From positions 186,001-250,000 of the forward strand of contig NZ_JAOVZB010000004.1 of NCBI RefSeq assembly GCF_025716875.1: a DNA stretch of 64,000 nucleotides, given 5' to 3'. Within the stretch, counting starts at the first letter, position 1. The number at the start of each line of letters is the position of its first letter. The translations under genes were made by a program, and so were the position numbers. Below the pieces are notes generated by a model. That model saw nothing but the letters and a program-made list of their open reading frames with translations, was not told the origin of the DNA and made no database searches. Positions 1-8,657 of this stretch are shown piece by piece. Source of the stretch: Marinomonas sargassi (GTDB taxonomy: Bacteria; Pseudomonadota; Gammaproteobacteria; Pseudomonadales; Marinomonadaceae).

Positions 1-98
1 TCACATTCAAACAAAAAATATGGAACGTTTGTTGCAAAACCATGACTGATGGAAACAAATGACATCAACTTACATTTAAACGTTGGAGCCCCCCTCAA

Positions 99-1094
99 AT
101 GAAAAAAACGATGAAAAAAACACTTGAACTTTCTTTGTTAGCAGGTCTTATCGCCAGCTCATCCGCTATGGCAGCAGATACAGTAACCTTTCAGTTAGAC
201 TGGTTGCCAGGTGGTGATAAAGCCCCTATTTATTCAGGGATTCAACAAGGCTTTTTTGAAGAAGTTGATATTGAAGTAAAAATTGCTAGTGGTCGTGGTT
301 CTACCGATGCGTTAACTAAAATGGCAACAGGTCAGTCTGATATAGGCACATCGGACATTGGTGCACTAATGGCTGCTAAAGCGCAAGACGATGTTCCTGT
401 TACTGCCGTGCTACCTTATTTTACTCAAGCACCTCACGCGTTTTTTACCGTTAAAGGCAGCGGTATCTCCTCGATTAAAGACTTGAAGGGCAAGAAAGTA
501 GCAACATCCCCATTCACTTCATCCAACGCCTTCCTACCTTTAGTGCTTAAACAAAACGGTTTAACAGAAGACGATATTAAATTGGTTAAGTCTGACCCAG
601 GAGCCCTGTCTCCTATGATGATTACAGGTAATGCCGATGCCATTATCGCTTGGGTGACCAATACCGCTTTGTTTGACGCTCAAACAAAAGAAGCAGGTAA
701 AGAGCTAATCGAAATGCCTTGGTCTGATTCTGGCCTATCGCTTTACAGCTCCACATTGCTTGCTGCAGATAAGTTCTTAGAAGAGCGCCCAGATGTCGCG
801 AAACGCTTTGTTAAAGCTTACGCAAAATCCATTGCTTTCACTTACCAGTACCCAGACAAAGCAGGCGCGGATATTCACAAAATGGTGCCAGAGGTGGATG
901 CAGCTATCGCTTCCGCTCAGTTGAAAAGCATTACTGGTCTAGTTTATAACGACGTGACGGAAAAAGATGGTGTGGGTAAATTCAGTACTGACCGTATTCA
1001 GCAAACATGGACATACGTTGCTGAAGCGAACGGTTTATCAGCTGATGCACTTGACCCAACAACGGCTGTTACTACAGACTTTCTTCCGGAGTAA
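99..1094 (+). CDS. ABC transporter substrate-binding protein, NMT1/THI5-like
   Basis: This is the periplasmic binding protein of a small-molecule ABC importer. A signal peptide covers about residues 1-25, with an AMA-A cleavage site. The mature protein opens with FQLDWLPGGDKAPIY, typical of NMT1/THI5-like and SsuA/TauA-type proteins that bind pyrimidines, sulfonates or similar compounds. GGAG at 85-88 lies 10 nt before the ATG at 99, which favours this start over the in-frame ATG at 111. The ATPase and permease genes follow directly, and then a deaminase and a dioxygenase, so the ligand may be a nucleobase-like compound. That substrate is inference. No thiamine genes are nearby. Confidence 0.88.
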   Translation: MKKTMKKTLELSLLAGLIASSSAMAADTVTFQLDWLPGGDKAPIYSGIQQGFFEEVDIEVKIASGRGSTDALTKMATGQSDIGTSDIGALMAAKAQDDVPVTAVLPYFTQAPHAFFTVKGSGISSIKDLKGKKVATSPFTSSNAFLPLVLKQNGLTEDDIKLVKSDPGALSPMMITGNADAIIAWVTNTALFDAQTKEAGKELIEMPWSDSGLSLYSSTLLAADKFLEERPDVAKRFVKAYAKSIAFTYQYPDKAGADIHKMVPEVDAAIASAQLKSITGLVYNDVTEKDGVGKFSTDRIQQTWTYVAEANGLSADALDPTTAVTTDFLPE

Positions 1095-1101
1095 TTAAAC
1101 C

Positions 1102-1890
1102 ATGTCACAAGATTCGCCAATGGCTTTTGTGAGCATGAAAGGTGTGGGTCATAAATATGACCCACTTCCTGATGCACCCATGGCTGTACAAGATATCGAT
1201 TTAGATATAAAGAAGCATGAATTCGTTTCTGTCGTTGGGCCTTCTGGCTGTGGTAAATCGACCCTTTTAAGAATGGTGGCAGGTTTACTTATCCCATCCC
1301 ATGGGGAAGTTTCCATTTTTAATCACCCTGTTACTGAGCCTCGTGATGACGTCGGCATCGTTTTTCAAAAAGCCAACCTATTGCCTTGGTTAACCGTTCG
1401 TAAGAATGTGTTATTCCCTCTAAAGCACAAGTATGGTCGCTATGGTACAGCTGACGAGAAACGAGCAAATGAACTGCTTGAAATGGCTGGTCTGACTCAG
1501 TTTGCTGACAAAATGCCAGACGAACTTTCTGGTGGTATGCAACAACGTGTTGGTATCGTCCGCGCCCTGCTATTAAATCCTGACATATTGCTGATGGATG
1601 AGCCTTTCTCGGCGCTGGACGCTTTAACTCGAGAGCAGATAGGCTTTGACCTACTCGATATCTGGAAAAAGCAGCCTAAAACCGTTCTATTTATCACCCA
1701 CTCTATAACCGAAGCCGTACTGCTTTCAGACCGTATTTTGGTTATGAGTAAACGCCCAGGGACAGTGTTAGATTTAATCGAAGTAGATCTACCTCGACCT
1801 CGTTCTTCCAATACTATTAACTCTAGCCGCTTTGCAGAGTTAACCGACTTAATAAGAGGCTATATCTATGAACCAAACACGCCCGCTTAA
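1102..1890 (+). CDS. ABC transporter ATP-binding protein, SsuB/TauB type
   Basis: This is the cytoplasmic ATPase of the importer. The nucleotide-binding domain is complete: Walker A GPSGCGKST at residues 46-54, Q-loop Gln near 89, signature LSGGMQQR at 142-149, Walker B ILLMDEP at 162-168 and a switch His near 200. The length of 262 aa is normal for the nitrate/sulfonate/taurine class. It starts 7 nt after the binding-protein gene and its 3' end overlaps the permease start by 23 nt, so the three genes should be co-translated. Confidence 0.92.
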   Translation: MSQDSPMAFVSMKGVGHKYDPLPDAPMAVQDIDLDIKKHEFVSVVGPSGCGKSTLLRMVAGLLIPSHGEVSIFNHPVTEPRDDVGIVFQKANLLPWLTVRKNVLFPLKHKYGRYGTADEKRANELLEMAGLTQFADKMPDELSGGMQQRVGIVRALLLNPDILLMDEPFSALDALTREQIGFDLLDIWKKQPKTVLFITHSITEAVLLSDRILVMSKRPGTVLDLIEVDLPRPRSSNTINSSRFAELTDLIRGYIYEPNTPA

Positions 1891-2659
1891 GTCTTGGTTT
1901 GCCATTCAAGCCAACCGTTTCGCCCCACTTATCTTTTTCGTAGGGCTGGTTATTTTATGGGAACTGATTTGTACCTTAGGCAAGGTACCAAACTATGTAT
2001 TGCCATCTCCATCGGCCATTATTACCGCGTTTTTTAATGTGGAATTTTCCCGCTGGATGGGCCATTTATGGGCTACTTTACGAGTCGCTTTAATGGGCTT
2101 CATTTTATCTATTCTGATCGCCTTGCCCCTATCTATTGGCATGATGCGCTCTGAATTGATGAACAGAATCCTATACCCTGCACTGATTGTGATTCAGTCC
2201 ACTCCAGTGGTCGCGGTTGCACCTTTGATCATTGTATTACTGGGCACGGATGATCCTTCACGTGTTCTTATCACCTGCTTAATTACCTTCTTCCCGCTAG
2301 TGGTTTCTACCACAACAGGCATGCTGGAAACACCGCCTGAGATGATAGAGCTGAGCCAATCATTACGCGCACCACGCTACCGTGAAACATGGCAAATTCG
2401 TATCCCTTATGCGATACCGCATATCTTCAGTGGCTTACGGGTTTCTATCACTTTGGCCATTATAGGTGCTGTGGTTGCTGAGTTTGTCGCAGCAGAAGAA
2501 GGGCTTGGGTACTTTATACAATTCTCGACCTCTTTCTTTAAAATCCCACAGGCATTTTCAGGGCTAATATTCCTGTCCATCATTAGTTTATTGCTGTTTA
2601 AATCCATCCAATGGATTCAAATGTGGCTATTCCCTTGGAGCTTACCTAAGAAGAAATAA
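1868..2659 (+). CDS. ABC transporter permease, SsuC/TauC type
   Basis: This is the inner-membrane subunit of the importer, with about six hydrophobic segments. The cytoplasmic coupling loop is near residues 165-195, where the run LSQSLRAPRYRETWQIRIP fits the BPD_transp_1 (EAA) motif. The ATG at 1868 lies inside the ATPase gene (23-nt overlap) and is preceded by AGAGGC. Only one permease gene is present, so a homodimer is expected. Transport substrate is not determined by the sequence. Confidence 0.9.
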   Translation: MNQTRPLKSWFAIQANRFAPLIFFVGLVILWELICTLGKVPNYVLPSPSAIITAFFNVEFSRWMGHLWATLRVALMGFILSILIALPLSIGMMRSELMNRILYPALIVIQSTPVVAVAPLIIVLLGTDDPSRVLITCLITFFPLVVSTTTGMLETPPEMIELSQSLRAPRYRETWQIRIPYAIPHIFSGLRVSITLAIIGAVVAEFVAAEEGLGYFIQFSTSFFKIPQAFSGLIFLSIISLLLFKSIQWIQMWLFPWSLPKKK

Positions 2660-2660
2660 T

Positions 2661-3137
2661 ATGACCCTTAACGATATTGATACGAAGTTTTTAAGGCAAA
2701 GCTTTGAGCTGGCAGAAGAAGCGAAAAAGCAAGGTATTCACCCTTTTGCCGCCATTCTTGTAGACGACAAAGGCGAAGTGCTAATGTCGCAAATAAATGG
2801 CTATTTACCTGATTTGGATATGACAGGCCATGCTGAGCGTAAGTTAATGACTCGCGCTAGCAAGGCTTACCGTCCAGACTTTCTGGCTAAATGTACTATG
2901 TATGTTTCTGCCGAGCCTTGTGCCATGTGTGCTGGAGCCGCCTATTGGGCAGGTTTAGGGCGCGTCGTTTATGGTTTAAGTGAAGCTAGACTGAAAACGA
3001 TAACGGGCAACCACCCAGAAAACCCCACTCTGGATTTACCTTGCCGCGCCGTGTTCGATTCAGGCCAAAGAAGTGTAGAAGTCATAGGCCCTTGTCTTGA
3101 GGACGAAGCGGCCAAACTACAAGAAGGGGTTTGGTAA
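2661..3137 (+). CDS. Nucleoside/nucleobase deaminase (cytidine deaminase-like, guanine deaminase/TadA family)
   Basis: This is a zinc hydrolase that probably removes an amino group from a purine or pyrimidine base. The two family motifs are intact: HAE at residues 57-59 (zinc His and proton-shuttle Glu) and PCAMC at 86-90 (two zinc Cys). At 158 aa it is close to small GuaD-type guanine deaminases and TadA, but the operon setting argues for catabolism rather than tRNA editing. It begins 1 nt after the permease stop. Guanine is a guess at the substrate; cytosine-like or modified bases are also possible. Confidence 0.85.
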   Translation: MTLNDIDTKFLRQSFELAEEAKKQGIHPFAAILVDDKGEVLMSQINGYLPDLDMTGHAERKLMTRASKAYRPDFLAKCTMYVSAEPCAMCAGAAYWAGLGRVVYGLSEARLKTITGNHPENPTLDLPCRAVFDSGQRSVEVIGPCLEDEAAKLQEGVW

Positions 3138-3243
3138 AACCAACTTAAGAATTAAAGCGAATAACGACAACCATCAACTGGAGTAGAAGCAGTCAGGCAT
3201 TGCCAGGTCATTGCTCCACATCACTTCATATTTGGAGGGAGCA

Positions 3244-4233
3244 ATGACAACTTATCAACTTGAAGAACTACAAAGAGAAACGACCTTTGGCGGTGCGGGG
3301 GAAGAAGCCAATGATAGAGAAATCCCCGTCATCGATATGGGCAACTTCGAATTACGCCGAGAAGAAATCCGCGAGCAACTTTGGCAAGCCGCGACGCAAG
3401 TGGGCTTTTTCCAACTCAAAAATCACGGTATCACAGCCCAAGAAATCGCAGCTGCGTTTACTGAATCCGAACGTTTTTTCAACCTTCCTGAAAGTATCAA
3501 AGGCCAATACTTAAAACCAAAAGGCGTCAACGCTGGTTGGGAAAGTCGCAGCCAAATAAGGCCGTCTACTGGCACTAAAGATCAAAAAGAGTCTTATCAA
3601 ATTACCCAGTATCACATGGACAACTTATGGCCGAGCCAAGATGAGTTGCCCGACTTTCAAAAAAACGCCCTAGAATTCGAAAACCGCTGTTGGCAAGTGG
3701 GTATGAAGGTACTCTCCTGCTTTGCTGATAAATTGGGCTTTGATAGAGACTTTTTCACCCAAGCCCATGACCCTAAACAAAAGGATTACCAGAGCACGTT
3801 ACGTTTATTGCATTACTTCCCTACGGAAGGTGTCACAGAACAAGGTGATATATGGCGAGCGGGGGCTCATACGGATTTTGATTGCCTGACTCTACTCTTC
3901 CAGCATGAAGGCCATGGCGGCCTACAGGTATGCCCAGGCGCAGAAGCTGACAGCCTACGTTGGACGGATATCCCACCCCTTGCCGATGTCATTACCTGCA
4001 ACATTGGCGACATGCTTATGCGCTGGAGCGACGATCAACTCAAGTCTAACTTACACAGAGTCAGACAACCTAGAATAGACGAATACTGTGGTAGCCGACA
4101 TTCTGTGGCCTTTTTCTGTCAGGCAAATAAGGAACAGATCATTCAAGGCCCTGCAAAGCATTATCAGCCTATCAGCGCCGCTGACTTTTTACAGCAGCGA
4201 ATACAGGCAAACTTTGTAGGCGAAAAAACCTAA
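3244..4233 (+). CDS. 2-oxoglutarate/Fe(II) dioxygenase, isopenicillin N synthase-like
   Basis: A cytosolic non-haem iron oxygenase of about 329 aa. DIOX_N-like residues lie near 25-140 and the jelly-roll core near 180-300. The iron and co-substrate residues are visible: HTD at 209-211, His 271, and RHS at 285-287 (the RxS that usually binds 2-oxoglutarate). A GGAGG at 3234-3238 puts the start at the ATG at 3244, not the in-frame one at 3211. It is the last gene after the importer and deaminase, about 106 nt downstream, and probably oxidises a product of that route. Eukaryotic thymine-7-hydroxylase belongs to this family, but the substrate here is unknown. Confidence 0.85.
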   Translation: MTTYQLEELQRETTFGGAGEEANDREIPVIDMGNFELRREEIREQLWQAATQVGFFQLKNHGITAQEIAAAFTESERFFNLPESIKGQYLKPKGVNAGWESRSQIRPSTGTKDQKESYQITQYHMDNLWPSQDELPDFQKNALEFENRCWQVGMKVLSCFADKLGFDRDFFTQAHDPKQKDYQSTLRLLHYFPTEGVTEQGDIWRAGAHTDFDCLTLLFQHEGHGGLQVCPGAEADSLRWTDIPPLADVITCNIGDMLMRWSDDQLKSNLHRVRQPRIDEYCGSRHSVAFFCQANKEQIIQGPAKHYQPISAADFLQQRIQANFVGEKT

Positions 4234-4309
4234 TATCTAAAGATAAAATCAATGTGGTGATGTGTTATCGCCTTTTATTTACTAGTGAGTGTAGTAAGTA
4301 ACGGGCGAA

Positions 4310-5716
4310 TCAAATCACCACATCCTGTTGGTTGTTAAATTCTTCTAGAGCACTTTTAAACGCCTCGATACCTTCTTCAAACTCTTTTCTGGTGTTAGAC
4401 CCGCCAAGAGAGATTCTAAAAGCATTTAAGCCAATCGAAACTGACGAAGAACTTGAGTGACAAAATAAGTCTGCCGTTCTGACTTTCACATTTTTGGATA
4501 ATAGAAAGGCATTCAGCTGATTTACATTGATGTGTTTAGGCAAACTTAGCCATACATTTAGCCCACCACAACGAACAGTTAAACCTTGCTGTTCTGCCAT
4601 TGCTTTAAAGGCACTTTGACGATAACGCATTTCCGTTGCCAACAAAGATTGGTTATAAGTAAAACCTTCACTGGTTAGAAATCGCGTTGCAAGCTCGAAG
4701 TTTAACGTTGAAACCATCCAACATTGACTGTGAATATTCGCATTAAACGCCTTCTGTAATTGCTTAGGAACAAGGCTATAAGCCACCCTCAAACCACCAG
4801 CAACGTATTTAGACAAACTCGAAATATAGAATACTCGATCAGCGGCTCGCTGTTGCAGTGGCGATCGCCAATTTTCTGGCAAGCAGTAATTCACATCGTC
4901 TTCAATAATATAAAACTTATATTGCCGACTCAGCTCAACAATACGGTCAAGCTGATCCTGAGAATATTGAATATTAGTTGGATTCTGCATGTTAGCAGTA
5001 ATGTAGAGGATCTTAGGTTGGTATGTTTGGCAATATTCTTCCAAAACCTCCAAATCTAAGCCTTGCGGAGCTATGGGAACCCCCATTGGCTTTACTCGGC
5101 ATGCATCTACCGCGCGAAAGAAACCGGGGTATGCGAGCTCTTCATGTAAAACATAATCCCCCTCTTGAGTGAGTATTTGTAAACAGGTATAGATGCCTTG
5201 CTGCGCGCCCTGAGTAAACACAATATCATTTGGGTCTATTGTTATTTGCTTACCAGCTAACCAATCTTTGAAGACCCGTTTATGCTTGGAAACGCCTTGC
5301 GGGGAGTAAGTCATGACTTGAGTGACGGCATTAAGGTCTTCGGCTAATTCAGTTAACGCATTCTGCATTAGAGTCTGTTGACCTAGCATTGGCTGCATAC
5401 TCGACGCAAAGTCATACTCTCTATTAGCCTCAAGCTCAATCTGCCCTTCGCCTTTACATACTATTGAACTAGGAGATTTCACATAGGTTCCAGCTCCTAA
5501 CTTCGCCCTTACTAACCCTTTCTTTTCTAGTAAATCATAGGCTCTAGTAACTGTCCCATGAGTAATCACTAGTTCATCTGCCAACCAACGTTGTGCTGGC
5601 AACTTTTGTTGATCTGGTAGATCGCCAGACAAAATGGCTTGCTCAATTAATAATGCCAAGGCTTTGTATTTAGGCTGAACCAGACAAGCCTCGTCAAATT
5701 TGATTTTACTAATCAT
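4310..5716 (-). CDS. MocR/PdxR-family transcriptional regulator (GntR HTH fused to aminotransferase domain)
   Basis: An N-terminal winged helix of GntR type (about residues 10-75, with THGTVTRAYDLLEKKGL) is joined to a fold-type-I aminotransferase domain. The PLP lysine sits in SSLSKYVAGG near residue 303, and an EDD motif near 272-274 holds the cofactor-pairing Asp. The ATG at 5716 is preferred over an upstream in-frame TTG at 5743. It is divergent from a LysE exporter, so it probably controls that gene in response to an amino acid or vitamin B6 compound. MocR proteins usually act as regulators rather than enzymes. Confidence 0.9.
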   Translation of the reverse strand: MISKIKFDEACLVQPKYKALALLIEQAILSGDLPDQQKLPAQRWLADELVITHGTVTRAYDLLEKKGLVRAKLGAGTYVKSPSSIVCKGEGQIELEANREYDFASSMQPMLGQQTLMQNALTELAEDLNAVTQVMTYSPQGVSKHKRVFKDWLAGKQITIDPNDIVFTQGAQQGIYTCLQILTQEGDYVLHEELAYPGFFRAVDACRVKPMGVPIAPQGLDLEVLEEYCQTYQPKILYITANMQNPTNIQYSQDQLDRIVELSRQYKFYIIEDDVNYCLPENWRSPLQQRAADRVFYISSLSKYVAGGLRVAYSLVPKQLQKAFNANIHSQCWMVSTLNFELATRFLTSEGFTYNQSLLATEMRYRQSAFKAMAEQQGLTVRCGGLNVWLSLPKHINVNQLNAFLLSKNVKVRTADLFCHSSSSSVSIGLNAFRISLGGSNTRKEFEEGIEAFKSALEEFNNQQDVVI

Positions 5717-5810
5717 ACAATTGTACCCATAACAATAAATCAATTGCCTACAAAACTCTAATATGAGAACCTAAATACATACAATAAACCATAAATTGTA
5801 TAGATACAAT
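5715..5810. promoter_or_regulatory. Candidate operator array between mocR-type regulator and lysE-type exporter
   Basis: The region between the two genes holds repeated 7-bp boxes. A perfect palindrome TACAATTGTA lies at 5716-5725, at the start of the regulator gene. ATACAAT at 5779-5785 and ATTGTAT at 5795-5801 form an inverted pair with a 9-bp spacer, and a further ATACAAT lies at 5804-5810. MocR proteins typically bind repeated boxes upstream of the divergent gene, so these are good candidates for the binding sites. Confidence 0.6.
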
Positions 5811-5832
5811 ACTATTTAGACGGAGTTTAAAG

Positions 5833-6435
5833 ATGAGTAATGCATTGCTAGAGTTACTTCCCGCACTAACACTATTTTGCCTAGTAAGCACATTAACCCC
5901 TGGGCCCAACAACATACTATTGGCTCACTCCGGTGCGAATTTTGGAATAAAAAGAACCTTGCCACATGTGGCTGGTATTCGTCTCGGCATGACACTTCTG
6001 CATTGCTTCATTTTATTAGGGCTAGGGAAAGTTTTTTCGTTATGGCCTAAAACACATGATGTTTTCGCCTTTATTGCGGCAGGCTACATCTTATATATGT
6101 CTATTAAAATTGCTCTGGCAAAACCCCATTCAAGCAAAAATAGTTTACAGCCAATGGGGGTGATTCAAGCAGCTCTTTTTCAAGGTATTAACCCAAAATC
6201 ATGGGCAAGCCTTATATCAGCTAGCTCTCTTTTTACTTTAGCAGGTGATCAATTTTGGCCATCAGCACTTATATGTATTATTGCTTTTAATGTGGCGACT
6301 CTTCCTGGAACATTTATGTGGATATCCATAGGTAAACTAGTGTCACGTAAACTAAAAGATCCCACCTTCCATAAGTACTTCAATATCTTAATGGGAGCGC
6401 TATTATCCACTACTTTACCTATGATGTTCCTGTAG
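5833..6435 (+). CDS. LysE/RhtB-family amino-acid exporter
   Basis: A 200-aa inner-membrane protein with about five or six hydrophobic segments. The N-terminal signature LTPGPNNILLAHSG near residue 22 is typical of LysE/RhtB exporters, which pump out amino acids and homoserine-like compounds. Divergent transcription from the MocR-type regulator, with shared palindromic boxes, suggests induced efflux. A strong bidirectional terminator follows. Confidence 0.9.
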   Translation: MSNALLELLPALTLFCLVSTLTPGPNNILLAHSGANFGIKRTLPHVAGIRLGMTLLHCFILLGLGKVFSLWPKTHDVFAFIAAGYILYMSIKIALAKPHSSKNSLQPMGVIQAALFQGINPKSWASLISASSLFTLAGDQFWPSALICIIAFNVATLPGTFMWISIGKLVSRKLKDPTFHKYFNILMGALLSTTLPMMFL

Positions 6436-6480
6436 AAAAAGACTCTACTAGCTTAAAGTAAAGCAGTGCTAAGGCTCCAT

Positions 6481-6512
6481 AAAAAAAGGACGCATAAAAG
6501 CGTCCTTTTTTT
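6481..6512. terminator. Bidirectional intrinsic terminator
   Basis: A perfect 13-bp stem (A-tract plus GGACGC pairing with GCGTCC plus T-tract) encloses a 6-nt loop. It lies between two convergent genes and carries A and T runs on both sides, so it can stop transcription in both directions. Confidence 0.9.
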
Positions 6513-6527
6513 ATATTAACCGTTAAA

Positions 6528-6737
6528 TTAAAGGTTAATTTGATTCAGTGTCAAAGCTGATGTTTCAATGTTTAACATCTTAGCTAAGTCTTCTTTCACT
6601 TCATCCATACTGCCGTATTGCGCCGCTGCGTCATATTCGCCTTTGAAGTAATGACCTTCTTTGTTGTTCACTCGGCCCAATTGAAATTTATCACCTTTTT
6701 CACCACGACCATTGATGATGTAGACATCGAGTTCCAT
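6528..6737 (-). CDS. Small conserved-looking hypothetical protein (69 aa)
   Basis: I do not recognise this family. The protein starts MELDVYIINGRGEKGDKFQL, is soluble and rather acidic, and has no signal peptide or membrane segment. The ATG at 6737 has GGAG 7 nt upstream on the minus strand; an upstream in-frame extension to 6818 lacks such support. It sits between the shared terminator and the yjf island, about 140 nt downstream of yjfC, so it may be read alone or by read-through. Confidence 0.6.
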   Translation of the reverse strand: MELDVYIINGRGEKGDKFQLGRVNNKEGHYFKGEYDAAAQYGSMDEVKEDLAKMLNIETSALTLNQINL

Positions 6738-6880
6738 AAATTCTCCAATAACATTTATACAGTAGAGGTCATTATATATGCTTATTAACAACGACCACCA
6801 GTCTTGCTTGAGAATCAAAGAAGTATTAAGGCTATATAGTGACTATATGATTAAAAAACCATTAATGCCTACACTAAAAA

Positions 6881-8047
6881 CTAAAGAATAATGTGAGGTA
6901 AATAGCGACTCATATCTTGAGTTATTGGACCACTGTCTTCCCGTACGGATATACCTGCTGCTTGGTTATCTACTAGCCAGCTGCCTATCAAGGTGTAATT
7001 ATCACCGAATCTAGGCAGTAAATGCGTTTTTTGATAGATAAATCCTTCCTCTCCATACGGCCCATCTGATATCGCCATTCCCTTTTGCTTACCAGTAAAG
7101 GAAATATTAGCTCCCTCCCGAGAAAAAATAGGCTTTTTAACTAAGGAGTCTATGTCAGACGCTAGGTGTAACTCATCTTCAAAAAAAGCAGGGAGTAAAT
7201 TCGGATGGTTTGGAAACAGCTTCCATAACATAGGTAATAACGCTTTATTGGAAAGAATACTTTTCCATGGAGGCTCTACCCAGCGAATATTATTATTCCC
7301 CAAGTCTGTCGAAAACTCTTCCTGAAACATAAACTCCCAAGGATAGAGCTTAAACATAGAAGTAATTATATGATCAGACAAATCAGTAAAACTGCCAGAT
7401 ACATCTCGACCAATATCTTCCATGTAGACAAATGCTGTTTTCAATCCAGCTTCTTTAGCGCAATCTTCTAGGTACTGAACTGTACCACGATCTTCCGGCG
7501 TTCCTTTGCAGCAGGCAAAATGCAATGTGCGATTTGGTGTGAGGATACTTATCTCTTTAAACCGATTAACTAGCTTTTCTTGAAGAGAGTTAAACTGGTC
7601 CGAATGAGAACTTAATACACCACTATCAACATTATCTTGCAACCACAGCCATTGCCAAAAGCCCGTTTCATAAATACTTGTTGGAGTGTCCGCATTATTT
7701 TCATAAAGCTTAGCATCACCGACACCGGAGTAGGCAAAATCTAGACGTGAGTACAAGCTAGGATCACCATTAAGCCAGGATTGCCGAATAAAATCCCATT
7801 GTCCCTCAGGTAAACAAAAGCGACGCATCAATTCATCGTCATGAATTACCTTCTCAACCACGGCTAAGCACATTTGATGGACATCTTCAGTTGGACCTTC
7901 AATCCCCTTCTCAATCTGTTCTAACGTAAATTGATAATAGGCTGTCTCATCCCAATACTTTTCGCCATACATGGTGTGAAATTCAAAGCCAAATTCTTTT
8001 GCCCTTTGCTGCCATTGAGCTCGTTCCATGATAGGGAGGCGAAACAT
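6881..8047 (-). CDS. yjfC: YjfC/YgiC-type ATP-grasp ligase (glutathionylspermidine synthase-like)
   Basis: A 388-aa cytosolic ATP-grasp enzyme matching the C-terminal synthetase domain of glutathionylspermidine synthase, at the length of E. coli YjfC/YgiC. Recognisable parts are the N-terminal RLDFAYSGVGDAKLYENNADTP region and the C-terminal FSREGANI segment that lines the ATP site. It lacks the amidase half of bifunctional GspS. It ends an operon with YgiB-type lipoprotein, DUF350, DUF2491 and PspA-like genes. The family probably ligates an amine or amino acid to a peptide; the real substrate is unknown. Confidence 0.88.
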   Translation of the reverse strand: MFRLPIMERAQWQQRAKEFGFEFHTMYGEKYWDETAYYQFTLEQIEKGIEGPTEDVHQMCLAVVEKVIHDDELMRRFCLPEGQWDFIRQSWLNGDPSLYSRLDFAYSGVGDAKLYENNADTPTSIYETGFWQWLWLQDNVDSGVLSSHSDQFNSLQEKLVNRFKEISILTPNRTLHFACCKGTPEDRGTVQYLEDCAKEAGLKTAFVYMEDIGRDVSGSFTDLSDHIITSMFKLYPWEFMFQEEFSTDLGNNNIRWVEPPWKSILSNKALLPMLWKLFPNHPNLLPAFFEDELHLASDIDSLVKKPIFSREGANISFTGKQKGMAISDGPYGEEGFIYQKTHLLPRFGDNYTLIGSWLVDNQAAGISVREDSGPITQDMSRYLPHIIL

Positions 8048-8050
8048 ATA

Positions 8051-8647
8051 CTAGCCTCCCCAGCTTTTAGATTTGCCGCCGCCCCAGTTAGATTTAGCGG
8101 AAGCTACTGAGCCAAACCCTCCTCTTGAAACAGTGCGTGTTGGTGTAGGCTTAGAAGACAAAGTAGACTTTGGCACCTTATAAGAAGATCTACCTGCACT
8201 ACCAATAACAGTACCGTCAGACAACATAACACGGCCATGATATGAAGAACGGCTATTACGATAATAGAACACTGGGTTATATACATACCCATGGTGGAAT
8301 GCATTACTCACCATAAAACCAGACATATAAGGCACAAAAAAGCCATCAGGCGATTGATGACAATATCTTTGGCCAAACTCTATACCGCACGCGGATAACG
8401 AGTTATATCTTGGTGCCGTTCTAGCAGCTTCTTCTAAAGCTTTTTGATAAGCAACCTCACATTGCTCCTGAGTTAAGTCTGTTTTTGACACACAATCATC
8501 AACAGAAGAAGCGACCTTCACATCTTCCTCGTTTCCACATGCAACTAAAGTTATGGACGCAACAGCTAATGCAACAGGCTTAAGCAAAGGCCTAACAATC
8601 AACTCTTTGCGCATAATAGCGATATTAATTTGTTTGCTTCTTTTCAT
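8051..8647 (-). CDS. yjfM: DUF1190 lipoprotein, YjfM/YgiB family
   Basis: The start region MKRSKQINIA and a following hydrophobic helix end in a lipobox-like LVAC near residue 37, so the protein is probably lipid-anchored. A conserved block follows (DCVSKTDLTQEQCEVAYQKA, then ERTAPRY-like AARTAPRY). The C-terminus is rich in Ser, Gly, Thr and Arg (VSRGGFGSVA), as in E. coli YgiB. GAGG 6 nt before the ATG at 8647 favours it over the GTG one codon upstream. Only 3 nt separate it from yjfC, so the two are translationally linked. Confidence 0.85.
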   Translation of the reverse strand: MKRSKQINIAIMRKELIVRPLLKPVALAVASITLVACGNEEDVKVASSVDDCVSKTDLTQEQCEVAYQKALEEAARTAPRYNSLSACGIEFGQRYCHQSPDGFFVPYMSGFMVSNAFHHGYVYNPVFYYRNSRSSYHGRVMLSDGTVIGSAGRSSYKVPKSTLSSKPTPTRTVSRGGFGSVASAKSNWGGGKSKSWGG

Positions 8648-8657
8648 CACAAACCTC

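Noticed and set aside
1-98. Thiamine (TPP) riboswitch before the NMT1/THI5-like gene
   Set aside because: The visible 98 nt lack the conserved TPP-aptamer motifs, although the region is cut by the window edge.
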